In this document: in pieces, positions 43,581 to 51,615 of the stretch
Layout: each line of letters opens with the position of its first letter
How positions within the stretch are numbered: the stretch's first letter is position 1
Source of the DNA: Streptomyces humicola
GTDB lineage: Bacteria > Actinomycetota > Actinomycetes > Streptomycetales > Streptomycetaceae
Length of the DNA stretch: 64,000 nucleotides
Reading direction: 5' to 3'
Assembly: GCF_024436035.1 (NCBI RefSeq)
Contig: NZ_JANFNG010000012.1
Coordinates: 124,001-188,000, forward strand
Made by a program: the position numbers and the translations under genes
Notes under the pieces: model-generated
The model's database searches: none
Seen by the model: the letters and a program-made list of their open reading frames with translations, nothing else
What the model was told of the DNA's origin: nothing

Positions 43581-44498
43581 CTATTCAGTCCTTCCCTCGG
43601 CGACCGCGGGCCAATGATCGCGCAGGGCGCGGACCGCTTCGATAATGGCGGGACGGCGGGAGGTGCCGCTGCGCCATACTGCGAACAGGCCACGGACCGG
43701 GGCGGGTTCGAGCGGCCGGACGACCACCTCTTGCGGTAGCGGTCCCCGGCCGAGCCGGGGCACCAGCGCGATCCCGAGACCGGCCGCAACCAGGGCCACC
43801 TGCGTCTGGTACTCAGCCACGTGGCAGACCACATCGGGTTCGCACCCGCAGGCACGCAGCGTACGCATCAGCCAGTCATGGCAGACGGAACCAGGCGGCT
43901 GGCAGATCCACCGCTGCGTGGTGAGCTCCTCGCGGACAAGTGCGTCGCGTGCCGCAAGGGGATGGCGCGCGGGCAGCAGGATGTCGCACCGGTCGGCGCC
44001 GATCGCCGCGCGCCGCAACCCTTCGGGTGCGGGCAGCGGTGCGATGTCCCAGTCGTGCGCGACCGCGAGATCCACCACCCCGCGGGCCACCAGATCCACT
44101 GAGCGGTGCGGGTCCTCCTCGACCAGGCGCAGGTCCAACGCCTTGTGTGCCGCGGTGAGTCCGGCGAGCACGGCGGGGAGCAGGCCGCGGGCCGCAGTGG
44201 GGAAGGCGGCCACCGTGAGCCGTCCGGCGGGGCGGCCGCGCCGTTCCTCCAGGGCGACTTCGGCCTCCTCGACGATCGACAGCAGCTGCTGAGCAGTGTC
44301 GGCGAGCAGTTTCGCCGCGTCGGTGAGGGCCACGCCGCGCCCCTGACGTTCCAACAGCGCCGTGCCCGTTTCGCGTTCCAGTTTGGCGATCTGCTGGGAG
44401 ACGGCGGACGGGGTGTAGCCGAGTGCGGCGGCCGCGCCGCCGACCGATCCGTGGATGTGCACCGCGTGCAGCGCCCGAAGACGGGCCAGGTCGAGCAT
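43581..44498 (-). CDS. LysR-family transcriptional regulator
   Basis: The start at 44498 is preferred because GGAGG lies five bases upstream and LDLARLRALHAVHIHGSVGG is the natural LysR N-terminus; the frame is open 54 bases farther. 305 residues: winged helix-turn-helix with AAALGYTPSAVSQQIAKLER, linker helix, and a substrate-binding domain (RLTVAAFPTAARGLLPAVLA, CHVAEYQTQVALVAAGLGIA, LVPRLGR). It should regulate the divergent EamA gene and its own operon with the MBL hydrolase, through a site in the 120-bp gap. Confidence 0.92.
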   Translation of the reverse strand: MLDLARLRALHAVHIHGSVGGAAAALGYTPSAVSQQIAKLERETGTALLERQGRGVALTDAAKLLADTAQQLLSIVEEAEVALEERRGRPAGRLTVAAFPTAARGLLPAVLAGLTAAHKALDLRLVEEDPHRSVDLVARGVVDLAVAHDWDIAPLPAPEGLRRAAIGADRCDILLPARHPLAARDALVREELTTQRWICQPPGSVCHDWLMRTLRACGCEPDVVCHVAEYQTQVALVAAGLGIALVPRLGRGPLPQEVVVRPLEPAPVRGLFAVWRSGTSRRPAIIEAVRALRDHWPAVAEGRTE

Positions 44499-44618
44499 GT
44501 GCGCCTCCTGCCGGGCTCTCTCCCGCTGCCCTCTCTCGCAACTCTTCAGCATTGCTGTATGCGATCATGAAGGAAGCTTCGCTGGTGCTACATCGTAGCC
44601 GCGGGCGACGATCGAGGC

Positions 44619-45590
44619 ATGCGTCCGCTGCCCACCGCTCATGTCCTTCTCGCCGTTCTCATCGCCGCCGTATGGGGCGTCAACTTCGTCGTCATCGACG
44701 TCGGGCTCGCCCACTTCCCACCGCTGCTCTTCTCCGCGCTGCGGTTCGCCGTCGCCGCCGTGCCCGCGGTCTTGTTCGTGCGGCGGCCCGGGGTCGGCGC
44801 CCGGTGGATCATTTCGTGCGGCTTCGTGCTGGGCGTGGCCTACTTCGGACTGCTGTTCATCGGCATGCACACGGGGATGCCCGCCGGGCTCTCCTCCCTC
44901 GTCCTCCAGGTCCAGGCGGTGTTCACAGCGCTACTCGCCATGGTGCTGCTCGGTGAGCGCCCCGGGCCCGTGCGGCTGACCGGCATGGCCATCGCGCTCG
45001 CCGGGATCGCCGTCGCCGCTGCAGACCAGGGCCGCTCCGGGCCGCTGGGCGCATTCGCGCTGGTGGTGGCGTCTGCCGCGTTCTGGGGGCTGTCGAACGT
45101 CATGACCCGTAAGGCCGCGCCGCCGGACGCACTGAGCTGGATGGCATGGGTGAGCCTGGTGCCGCCGCTGCCGCTGCTCGCGCTGTCCCTCGCGTTCGAA
45201 GGCCCTGCGGCCGATCTCCACGCGCTGCGCACCATCGACCCCGCCGGCATCGGTGCGACGCTCTACGTCGCCTGGCTCTCCACGCTCTTCGGCTTCGGGG
45301 CCTGGGGATTTCTGCTGCGCCGTCACCACGCCTCGACCGTTGCCCCGTTCTCGCTTCTGGTCCCGGTCTTCGGCATGACGTCGGCCGCGGTGCTGACCGG
45401 CGAACGCATCACCGCACTGGGGTGGGTTGCGGCCGTCCTGCTGATCAGCGGCGTCGCCATCACCTCGCTCGGCGGCCGGCGCCCCCAGCCCGTCGCCGGC
45501 ACGGCCCCCGACGAGCAGTCCCCGGACGATCAGGCCTGCGACGATCCGGCCGGGCACAATTGGCTCGCGCGCCCCGCGGGCCGCTCGTAG
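44619..45590 (+). CDS. EamA/DMT-superfamily exporter
   Basis: 323 residues, about ten membrane helices in two EamA halves. Typical are LLAVLIAAVWGVNFVVIDVG at the start, LSSLVLQVQAVFTALLAMVL and LGERP closing half one, and FSLLVPVFGMTSAAVLTGER closing half two. It ends in an acidic cytoplasmic tail. By family it exports amino acids or other small metabolites; YdeD/RhaT-like members are the nearest I recall. It is divergent from the LysR regulator. The MOSC gene follows after 10 bp. Confidence 0.9.
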   Translation: MRPLPTAHVLLAVLIAAVWGVNFVVIDVGLAHFPPLLFSALRFAVAAVPAVLFVRRPGVGARWIISCGFVLGVAYFGLLFIGMHTGMPAGLSSLVLQVQAVFTALLAMVLLGERPGPVRLTGMAIALAGIAVAAADQGRSGPLGAFALVVASAAFWGLSNVMTRKAAPPDALSWMAWVSLVPPLPLLALSLAFEGPAADLHALRTIDPAGIGATLYVAWLSTLFGFGAWGFLLRRHHASTVAPFSLLVPVFGMTSAAVLTGERITALGWVAAVLLISGVAITSLGGRRPQPVAGTAPDEQSPDDQACDDPAGHNWLARPAGRS

Positions 45591-45600
45591 GGCGCGGGCA

Positions 45601-46276
45601 TGGCCACCATCATCTCCGTGAACCTCGCTCACCCGTTTCCCGCCGACTACACCGACGCCGAGCTCACCGGGATCGACAAGCGGCCGACGGACGGGCCGGT
45701 CGCCGTCTGCGCGCCGGGGCCCATGGGGACGGCGGGCAGCGGTGTCGCGGGGGACGGGGTGTTCGACCTGCGGGCGCACGGAGGCGACGACCGGTCTACG
45801 CCTACGCCCGCGAGGACCTCGACCACTGGGAGGGAGAGCTGGGGCACGAGCTGCCCGGCGGCGTCTTCGGCGAGAACCTCACCACCAGCGGTCTCGACGT
45901 CAGCGGTGCACGGATCGGGGAGCGCTGGCGCATCGGGCAGGAGCTGGTCCTGGAGGTGACCTCGCCACGCATCCCGTGCCGTACGTCCGCCGGCTGGCTG
46001 GGGGAGGAGCGCTGGGTGAAGCGGTTCACGCGAGCGGTACGCCCCGGCGCGTACCTGCGGGTGATCGAGCCCGGAGAGATCCGCGGAGGCGACCCGGTCG
46101 AGATCCTCTCGCGGCCCGCCCACGAGGTGACGATCGAGTTCCTCTTCCGGGCCATGACGACCGAGGCCGAGCTGCTGCCGCGCACACTCGCCGCAGGCGA
46201 TGCACTCAACGCGTACTACGCCCAGACCATCCGCACGCGCCTGGCCAAGGGCGTCAGGCCGTCGGGCGCCGCCTGA
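45601..46276 (+). pseudogene. MOSC-domain protein with a frameshift
   Basis: The ATG at 45601 reads IISVNLAHPFPADYTDAELT, GIDKRP...VFDLRAHGGDD. At about 45790 the family sequence jumps frame and continues VYAYAREDLDHWEGELGHEL, GGVFGENLTTSGLDVSGARI, GERWRIG, TSPRIPCRTSAGWLGE to 46276. MOSC domains resemble the molybdenum cofactor sulfurase tail and carry the conserved Cys seen in RIPCRT. All other parts are intact, so a one-base indel is the only damage: either a recent mutation or a sequencing error. If corrected the protein would have about 224 residues. It probably shares a transcript with the EamA gene. Confidence 0.75.
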
Positions 46277-46287
46277 GCAGGGTTACT

Positions 46288-47994
46288 TCAGCGCCCGCGC
46301 GCCGGCTCTCCCGTCGCCAGCGCGCGGGAGTCCGGGATGCTGCGGACGGCGGGCGGGAAGCTGCGCTCCAGGCCGAGCAGCTGCCTGACGACGTACTCGG
46401 CGGACATCATCGCTCCCTCCTGCCAGCCGGGCAGGGAGGAGACCTGGTCCCCGATGACGTGGAACCGGCCGTCGGCGGCGAGCAGGGTGCTGTAGGCGCC
46501 GACCTGATCGGGGTCCCTCGGGTCCCAGTCGGCCCAGCCGCCCGCCTGGTGGGGCACCTTGTGCCAGGCGATGGAGATGCCCGTCTCCTCGGGGACGAGG
46601 GAGCGGTCGGCGAACTCCGGGTGCAGCCGCACCGCCCCTTCCCGGACCCTGGCTAGCCGTTGCGCGAAGCTCATGTCGCCGAGGACGGCTGCGGCTTCGT
46701 CATAGTTGTAGCAGCCGGTGAGGGTGCCCTTGTCGCCGAAGCAGCCGTGCGAGGGGTACCAGAGCTGGTAGATGATGTCGTCGGTCCAGCTGATGCCGCC
46801 GTAGATCTGGTACTTGTCGGATTCCCAGAACCGCTGGTTCGCCTGCCACCCCACCTTGCACGCGGGCGCGAACGGGATCATGCCGATCGCCTCGCGGAAT
46901 CCGCGCGAGAAGCCGCGCAGCTCCAGCGCGTGCAGCAGCGGCAGCGGGATGTTGCTGAGGCAGTGGTCGGCCTGTTCGGTCGTGACCTTCCCGTTTCTGA
47001 CCGAGGTGACCCGCACGCCGTCCCGGACCAGCTCGATCCGGGTCACCTCGGCGCCCAGCACGATCGTGCCCCACAGCCGCCGGGTGAAGGCGTCGACGAT
47101 CCTGTCCATGCCGCCGACCGGCTGGAACATCGTGGCCTGCCACAGATGTTCGTCCGGCTGGTAGAAGCGGTGCCGCCAGAACTCGGAGGCGAGAAGCTCC
47201 GGGAGGGCGATCGGCGCCTCCGCCTCCGCCTGCTGACCGACGGCCAGCGGCTCCCGGTAGCCGGCCCTGGTCGAGCCCTCGTAGGCGTAGTCGTGCTCGC
47301 CGAGATCGCCGAACTTGACCAGCAGCATCAGCAGTGCCTCGCGCTCGGCCGGCTCGATCTCGGTGTCCAGCGCGCCCTTGTCGATCGCGCGGGCCAGCAG
47401 ATGGGCGAGGTGGCCGCGGGTGTCGGCCGCGATCCTGCGCCGGGGCTGTGCGCCGCCCATCACTCCGCCGCCCGCGTCGCGCAGGTCGCCGGGTCCGCCG
47501 ACGTAGAGATTGGCGGTGTTCTGCATGATGAACGGTTCGAGCCGGACCCCGAGGCGGCGGCAGGCGGCGAGGACCCGGCGGTGGTGGTACGGGATGCGGC
47601 CCGGTCCGAGGTTGAGGTATAGGCCCTCGTCGAAAGCGCAGGTCTGGCTCGCCGTGGCGCCGGACGACGTCACCTCGGTGATCACGGTGCCCCTGCGGGC
47701 CGTGAAATTGCGCCCGCCTGTCCGGTTCTGGGCCTCCAGCACCTTGACGGTGTAGCCGAGGCGGGTGAGCTGCTCCGCCGCGGTGAGACCGGCGATACCG
47801 GCGCCGAGGATCAGCACCGTCTTGCCGTTCGGCCGGCCGTGCCCCGCGTCCCAGGGCGGCGCCGCCTCGGCGGGAGCCGCACCGGTCATCGACAGCAGCA
47901 GCGCCGATGGCGCGCCGATCGCCCCTGCCATGCCGAGGAACCGGCGGCGGGAGGGGCTGTCGAGACGATCGTCCACCGGGATTCCACTCTCCAC
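46288..47994 (-). CDS. TAT-exported FAD-dependent amine/amino-acid oxidase
   Basis: 568 residues. The N-terminus has a twin-arginine signal (SPSRRRFLGMAGAIGAPSAL, then an Ala-rich core ending AEA). The FAD dinucleotide-binding motif follows at once: KTVLILGAGIAGLTAAEQLT, with GYTVKVLEAQNRTGGRNF. The C-terminal flavin motif reads GRFHVIGDQVSSLPGWQEGA MMSAEYVV. This is the flavin amine oxidase / L-amino-acid oxidase class, which deaminates amines or amino acids and makes hydrogen peroxide; export fits an extracellular oxidase. The gene stands alone, convergent with the MOSC gene and divergent from the next SpoIIE phosphatase. Confidence 0.9.
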   Translation of the reverse strand: MESGIPVDDRLDSPSRRRFLGMAGAIGAPSALLLSMTGAAPAEAAPPWDAGHGRPNGKTVLILGAGIAGLTAAEQLTRLGYTVKVLEAQNRTGGRNFTARRGTVITEVTSSGATASQTCAFDEGLYLNLGPGRIPYHHRRVLAACRRLGVRLEPFIMQNTANLYVGGPGDLRDAGGGVMGGAQPRRRIAADTRGHLAHLLARAIDKGALDTEIEPAEREALLMLLVKFGDLGEHDYAYEGSTRAGYREPLAVGQQAEAEAPIALPELLASEFWRHRFYQPDEHLWQATMFQPVGGMDRIVDAFTRRLWGTIVLGAEVTRIELVRDGVRVTSVRNGKVTTEQADHCLSNIPLPLLHALELRGFSRGFREAIGMIPFAPACKVGWQANQRFWESDKYQIYGGISWTDDIIYQLWYPSHGCFGDKGTLTGCYNYDEAAAVLGDMSFAQRLARVREGAVRLHPEFADRSLVPEETGISIAWHKVPHQAGGWADWDPRDPDQVGAYSTLLAADGRFHVIGDQVSSLPGWQEGAMMSAEYVVRQLLGLERSFPPAVRSIPDSRALATGEPARGR

Positions 47995-48125
47995 TCGTGA
48001 TCACACAGAGAGATACTTCTACCACATTGAGTGATATGTTCCGGTTGTATTCGTTGTGTTGAGCAGTTGTGCCGCTCTCCGTACGGCCCGATCATGGGAG
48101 GACGACCCCCTGGTGGGCAGGTCAG

Positions 48126-50717
48126 ATGAACGCATGGGACGTGGTCGGCGACGATGACTTCCGGGGGCCCCTCGATGTCACGAGAGCGGCCACCGTGATC
48201 GTCGACGCCCAGGGCGTGGTCATCGGGTGGAGCCCGGCCGCCGAGGAGCTGCTCGGATACCCGCCGCGGGAGGTGCTCGGCCGCCGCGCGGAGATGCTGC
48301 TCGCCACCTCCCCCGGCGAGAGCGCCGAGCCCGAACGGGCCAAGCCGTGGGCGCATACAAGTCAAGAGCCCGGCCGGGTGCGCAGCGGCGCGCTGGCCCT
48401 GCGGCACCGGGACGGCCACTCGGTCCGCATGGTGGCCGCCGTGTGTCCGGTCACCCACGCCCACGCGACGGTGACATCAGCTGCCGGCGCGGCAGGGGCG
48501 CCCGCGGTCGTGCTGGTCGCCGCGGAACTCGACCGGCTTCGGCAGTGGGAGGCCCACCAGGCCATGCTGCACGGCCTGGTCGCGCAGTCGCCGGTGGGGC
48601 TGACCATCTACGACACCGAGCTGCGGGTGTCGTGGGCGAATGCCACGGCGATGGAGGAGTTCGGCCAGCCCGTCTCCCAGTTCGCGGACCAGGGCGCGGA
48701 CGAGATCTTCCCGGCCGGCGAGGTGGTCTCCACCGGCCACCCGCCGTCGCTGGAACGCGTCATGCGGCAGGTGCTCGACAACGGCGAGCCCGTCGTCGAC
48801 CTGCACTACCGCGCCGGCACCCCGTCCGAGCCGGAGAACCTACGGGTCTGGTCGTGTTCGTACTACCGGCTGCTCGACGCGCGCGGCGAGCCGATCGGCG
48901 TGTGCGAGGAGTCGGTGGACATCACCGACCGCTACCGCGCCCAGCAGCGGCTCGCCCTGCTGGTGCGGGCGGGGGAGCGCATCGGCACCTCGCTCGACGT
49001 GGCGCGCACGGCGCGGGAGCTGGCCGAGGTGAGCGTCCCGCAGTTCGCGGACGAGGTCGCCGTCGACGTGCTCGAATCCGTCCTCGAGGGCGAGGAGCCC
49101 GTCACCGGGCCGGTGTTCGGGGCGTTCGCCGGGTGGCGCCTGGTCCGCGTGCAGGGCCGCACCGGGCCGCACGAGCCGCGCGAGCCGCATGCGCCGCGCG
49201 AGCCGCATGCGCCGCGCGGGCTGCACGAGCCGCGCAGGCCGCACGAGCCGCACGAGCCGCGCGGAGGAGCCGCACCGTACGTGGACTACCCGCCCGCCTC
49301 ACCGCAGGCCCGCGCCCTGTCCGCCGGCCGGCCGGTCGTGGACGGTCCCGACGGCGCGCGCTCGCATCTTTACGTGCCGCTGCGGGCCCGCGGTGCCACG
49401 ATGGGCCTGGTCACCCTGGTCCGCAACCGCAACCCTGAGCCCTTCGACGCCGGTGAACTCGCCCTCGCCGACGAGCTGGTGGCCCGTACCGCCGTGTGCG
49501 TCGACAACGCCCGCCGCTACACCCGCGAGCACCACACCGCCCTCACCCTCCAGCGCAGTCTGCTGCCGAGCGAGCTGCCACCGCAGACCGCGGTCGAGGT
49601 GGCGTTCCGCTATGTGCCGGCCGACAGCCGGATCGGCGTTGGCGGCGACTGGTTCGACGTCATCCCGCTCTCCAGCGCCCGCGTCGGACTCGTCGTCGGG
49701 GACGTCGTGGGGCACGGACTGCGCGCGGCGGTCGGGATGGGGCGCTTCCGCGCGACCGTGCGCGCGCTCGCCAACCTCGACCTCGCCCCCGACGAGCTGC
49801 TGGCGCGCCTCGACGACCTGATCGTCGCGCGCTCGGAGGAGGCGGCGGAGGCCACCGGCGACGCAGGCGAAGAAGCGGACGACGAAATCGTCGGCGCGAC
49901 CTGCCTGTACGCGGTGTACGACCCGGTCTCCCGTCGCTGCAGGCTGGCGCGCGCCGGGCATCTGCTGCCCGCGGTCGTCGACCCCGGCGGCTCGGTCACC
50001 TTCCCCGACCTGCCGCCGGGCCCTCCACTCGGCCTCGGCGGGCTGCCGTTCGAAAGCCGGGACCTCGAACTGGCCGAGGGCAGCCTGCTCGCGCTCTTCA
50101 CCGACGGGCTCGTCGAGACCCGTGACTCCGACGGCGGCACCGACATCGAGCGCGGCCTGGCCCGGCTCGTCGGCGTACTCGCCCAGCACCGGCGGCCGTT
50201 GGAGGAGCTGTGCGACGAGGCGCTCGGCATCGCCCCGCCGCGGCCTGCCGCGGACGACGCCGCGCTGCTGCTGGTAAGAACGCGGGTGCTCGGCGCGGCC
50301 CAGATCGGCGTGTGGGAACTGGACGCCGATCCAGCCGTCGTCGGCAGCGCCCGCACCAAGGCCATGGGACAGCTCGCCGACTGGGGGCTCGACGAACTGG
50401 CCTTCACCACCGAACTGATCGTCAGCGAGCTGGTGACCAATGCGATCCGGCACGCCGCGGGCCCGATCCACCTTCGGCTGATCCGCGACCGGACGCTGAT
50501 CTGCGAGGTGTCGGACACCCGCCACACCGCGCCGAATCTGCGCCACGCGGCAACCGACGACGAGGGCGGGCGCGGGCTCTTCCTCGTCGCGCAGATGACC
50601 CAGCGCTGGGGCACGCGCTACACCCCCACCGGCAAGACGATCTGGACCGAACAGGGCCTGCCGTCACCGCCGCCGGCCGTCGGGGCGCAGCCGGACTACG
50701 GCCGGGCCGCGGCCTGA
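48126..50717 (+). CDS. PAS-PAS-GAF-SpoIIE phosphatase with C-terminal kinase-type ATPase
   Basis: The start at 48126 (MNAWDVVGDDDFRGP) is preferred; the frame is open from 48069. The 863-residue protein is soluble: PAS (ATVIVDAQGVVIGWSPAAEE), second PAS (GLTIYDTELRVSWANATAME), GAF (GERIGTSLDVARTARELAEV), SpoIIE phosphatase (IGVGGDWFDVIPLSSARVGL, GDVVGHGLRAAVG, LFTDGLVETRD) and HATPase_c_2 (SELVTNAIRHA, DEGGRGLFLVAQM). It should adjust the phosphorylation of anti-anti-sigma factors in response to cytoplasmic redox, ligand or light cues sensed by PAS/GAF. An insertion of about 33 residues made of EPHAPR-like repeats (49169-49268) interrupts the GAF domain. Its last two domains are close to those of the two membrane-bound paralogues. 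Confidence 0.9.
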   Translation: MNAWDVVGDDDFRGPLDVTRAATVIVDAQGVVIGWSPAAEELLGYPPREVLGRRAEMLLATSPGESAEPERAKPWAHTSQEPGRVRSGALALRHRDGHSVRMVAAVCPVTHAHATVTSAAGAAGAPAVVLVAAELDRLRQWEAHQAMLHGLVAQSPVGLTIYDTELRVSWANATAMEEFGQPVSQFADQGADEIFPAGEVVSTGHPPSLERVMRQVLDNGEPVVDLHYRAGTPSEPENLRVWSCSYYRLLDARGEPIGVCEESVDITDRYRAQQRLALLVRAGERIGTSLDVARTARELAEVSVPQFADEVAVDVLESVLEGEEPVTGPVFGAFAGWRLVRVQGRTGPHEPREPHAPREPHAPRGLHEPRRPHEPHEPRGGAAPYVDYPPASPQARALSAGRPVVDGPDGARSHLYVPLRARGATMGLVTLVRNRNPEPFDAGELALADELVARTAVCVDNARRYTREHHTALTLQRSLLPSELPPQTAVEVAFRYVPADSRIGVGGDWFDVIPLSSARVGLVVGDVVGHGLRAAVGMGRFRATVRALANLDLAPDELLARLDDLIVARSEEAAEATGDAGEEADDEIVGATCLYAVYDPVSRRCRLARAGHLLPAVVDPGGSVTFPDLPPGPPLGLGGLPFESRDLELAEGSLLALFTDGLVETRDSDGGTDIERGLARLVGVLAQHRRPLEELCDEALGIAPPRPAADDAALLLVRTRVLGAAQIGVWELDADPAVVGSARTKAMGQLADWGLDELAFTTELIVSELVTNAIRHAAGPIHLRLIRDRTLICEVSDTRHTAPNLRHAATDDEGGRGLFLVAQMTQRWGTRYTPTGKTIWTEQGLPSPPPAVGAQPDYGRAAA

Positions 50718-50783
50718 TGGCCCAGGTGAACGGCTGCTGAGTGGACCATAGTGACGGTCCATTGGCGGCATAGGGTCGTAGCC

Positions 50784-51569
50784 ATGACAACCATCGCAAC
50801 CATCGACGACATCGGCGACATCGCGGACAAGGCCGCGGCGCTGCGCGCACTGCACCGGCCCGGCGAGCCGCTCGTGCTGCCCAACGTGTGGGACGCGGCC
50901 TCGGCCCGTACGGTCCAGGCCGCCGGATTCCCCGTCATCGCCACCGGCAGCGCCGCGGTGGCTCCGGCGCTCGGCTACCCGGACGGCGAGGCCGCGCCCG
51001 CCGCCGAGGTGCTCGGTGCCGTCGCCCGGATCGCGCGCGCCGTCGACCTGCCCGTCACCGCCGACATGGAGCGGGGCTACGGCATGCGCCCCGCGGAGCT
51101 GGTGGAGCGACTCGCCGCGGCCGGTGCCGTCGGCTGCAACCTGGAGGACAGCCACCCGCCGACCGGCGAGCTGATCGACGCGGACGAACAGGCCGAGTTC
51201 CTCGCCGCGGTCCGGGCCGCGGCCATCGAGGCCGGGACCGGGCTCGTGATCAACGCCCGCGTCGACCTCCCCGCCGACGAGCGGGAGGACCTGGTGCGCC
51301 GTGCGAGGCTGTACGCCGCTGCCGGGGCGGACTGCGTCTACCCGATCCGCGTCGGTGACCCGGAGCTGATCGGCGCGTTGGTCAAGGAGATCGAGGCCCC
51401 GGTGAACGTCCTGTTCCGGCCGGGTTCGCCGCCGCTCTCCGAACTGGCCGCGCTGGGAGTGGCCCGGGTGAGCTACGGGCACGGGCTGCACTCGGCCGTC
51501 CAGTCGTACCTGGGGCGCATGGCCGAGGTAATCCGGGAGGGGCGAAGCCCGTACGGCTCGGCGGAGTGA
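50784..51569 (+). CDS. isocitrate lyase/PEP mutase-family protein
   Basis: The start at 50784 is chosen over an in-frame GTG at 50751. 261 residues of the PEP mutase/ICL TIM-barrel: LVLPNVWDAASARTVQAAGF, VIATGSAAVA, DLPVTADMERGYG, VGCNLEDSHP and LVINARVDLP, with conserved metal-binding acidic residues. The KKCGH-type Cys loop of isocitrate lyase is absent, so it belongs to the oxaloacetate-hydrolase / carboxyvinyl-phosphonate / PEP-mutase-like branch; the exact reaction is unknown. It ends 46 bp before the iron-regulated operon and is probably not part of it. Confidence 0.88.
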   Translation: MTTIATIDDIGDIADKAAALRALHRPGEPLVLPNVWDAASARTVQAAGFPVIATGSAAVAPALGYPDGEAAPAAEVLGAVARIARAVDLPVTADMERGYGMRPAELVERLAAAGAVGCNLEDSHPPTGELIDADEQAEFLAAVRAAAIEAGTGLVINARVDLPADEREDLVRRARLYAAAGADCVYPIRVGDPELIGALVKEIEAPVNVLFRPGSPPLSELAALGVARVSYGHGLHSAVQSYLGRMAEVIREGRSPYGSAE

Positions 51570-51578
51570 CCCGCCGAC

Positions 51579-51609
51579 TTGACAAGCTTAGGTATGCCTA
51601 ACCTAAGTT
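51579..51609 (+). promoter_or_regulatory. sigma-70-type promoter of the siderophore operon
   Basis: TTGACA at 51579-51584 is a perfect -35 and TAAGTT at 51604-51609 fits the TAnnnT -10 consensus with a 19-base spacer. The expected transcription start, about seven bases after the -10, falls on or beside the GTG at 51616, so the first mRNA may be leaderless. The iron box fills the spacer. Confidence 0.6.
51588..51606. promoter_or_regulatory. iron box (DmdR1/IdeR-type operator)
   Basis: TTAGGTATGCCTAACCTAA differs at few positions from the 19-base actinobacterial iron-box consensus TTAGGTTAGGCTAACCTAA. It lies between the -35 and -10 elements, so iron-loaded DmdR/IdeR repressor would block RNA polymerase, giving expression only under iron starvation. 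Confidence 0.85.
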
Positions 51610-51615
51610 GATCGC

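Noticed and set aside
45146-46276. 376-codon frame covering part of EamA and the MOSC gene
   Set aside because: Its first half is antiphase to EamA; only the part after about 45790 is MOSC sequence, explained by a frameshift.
49169-49268. Short repeats considered as a CRISPR array
   Set aside because: Units are adjacent, in frame and without spacers; they are coding tandem repeats.
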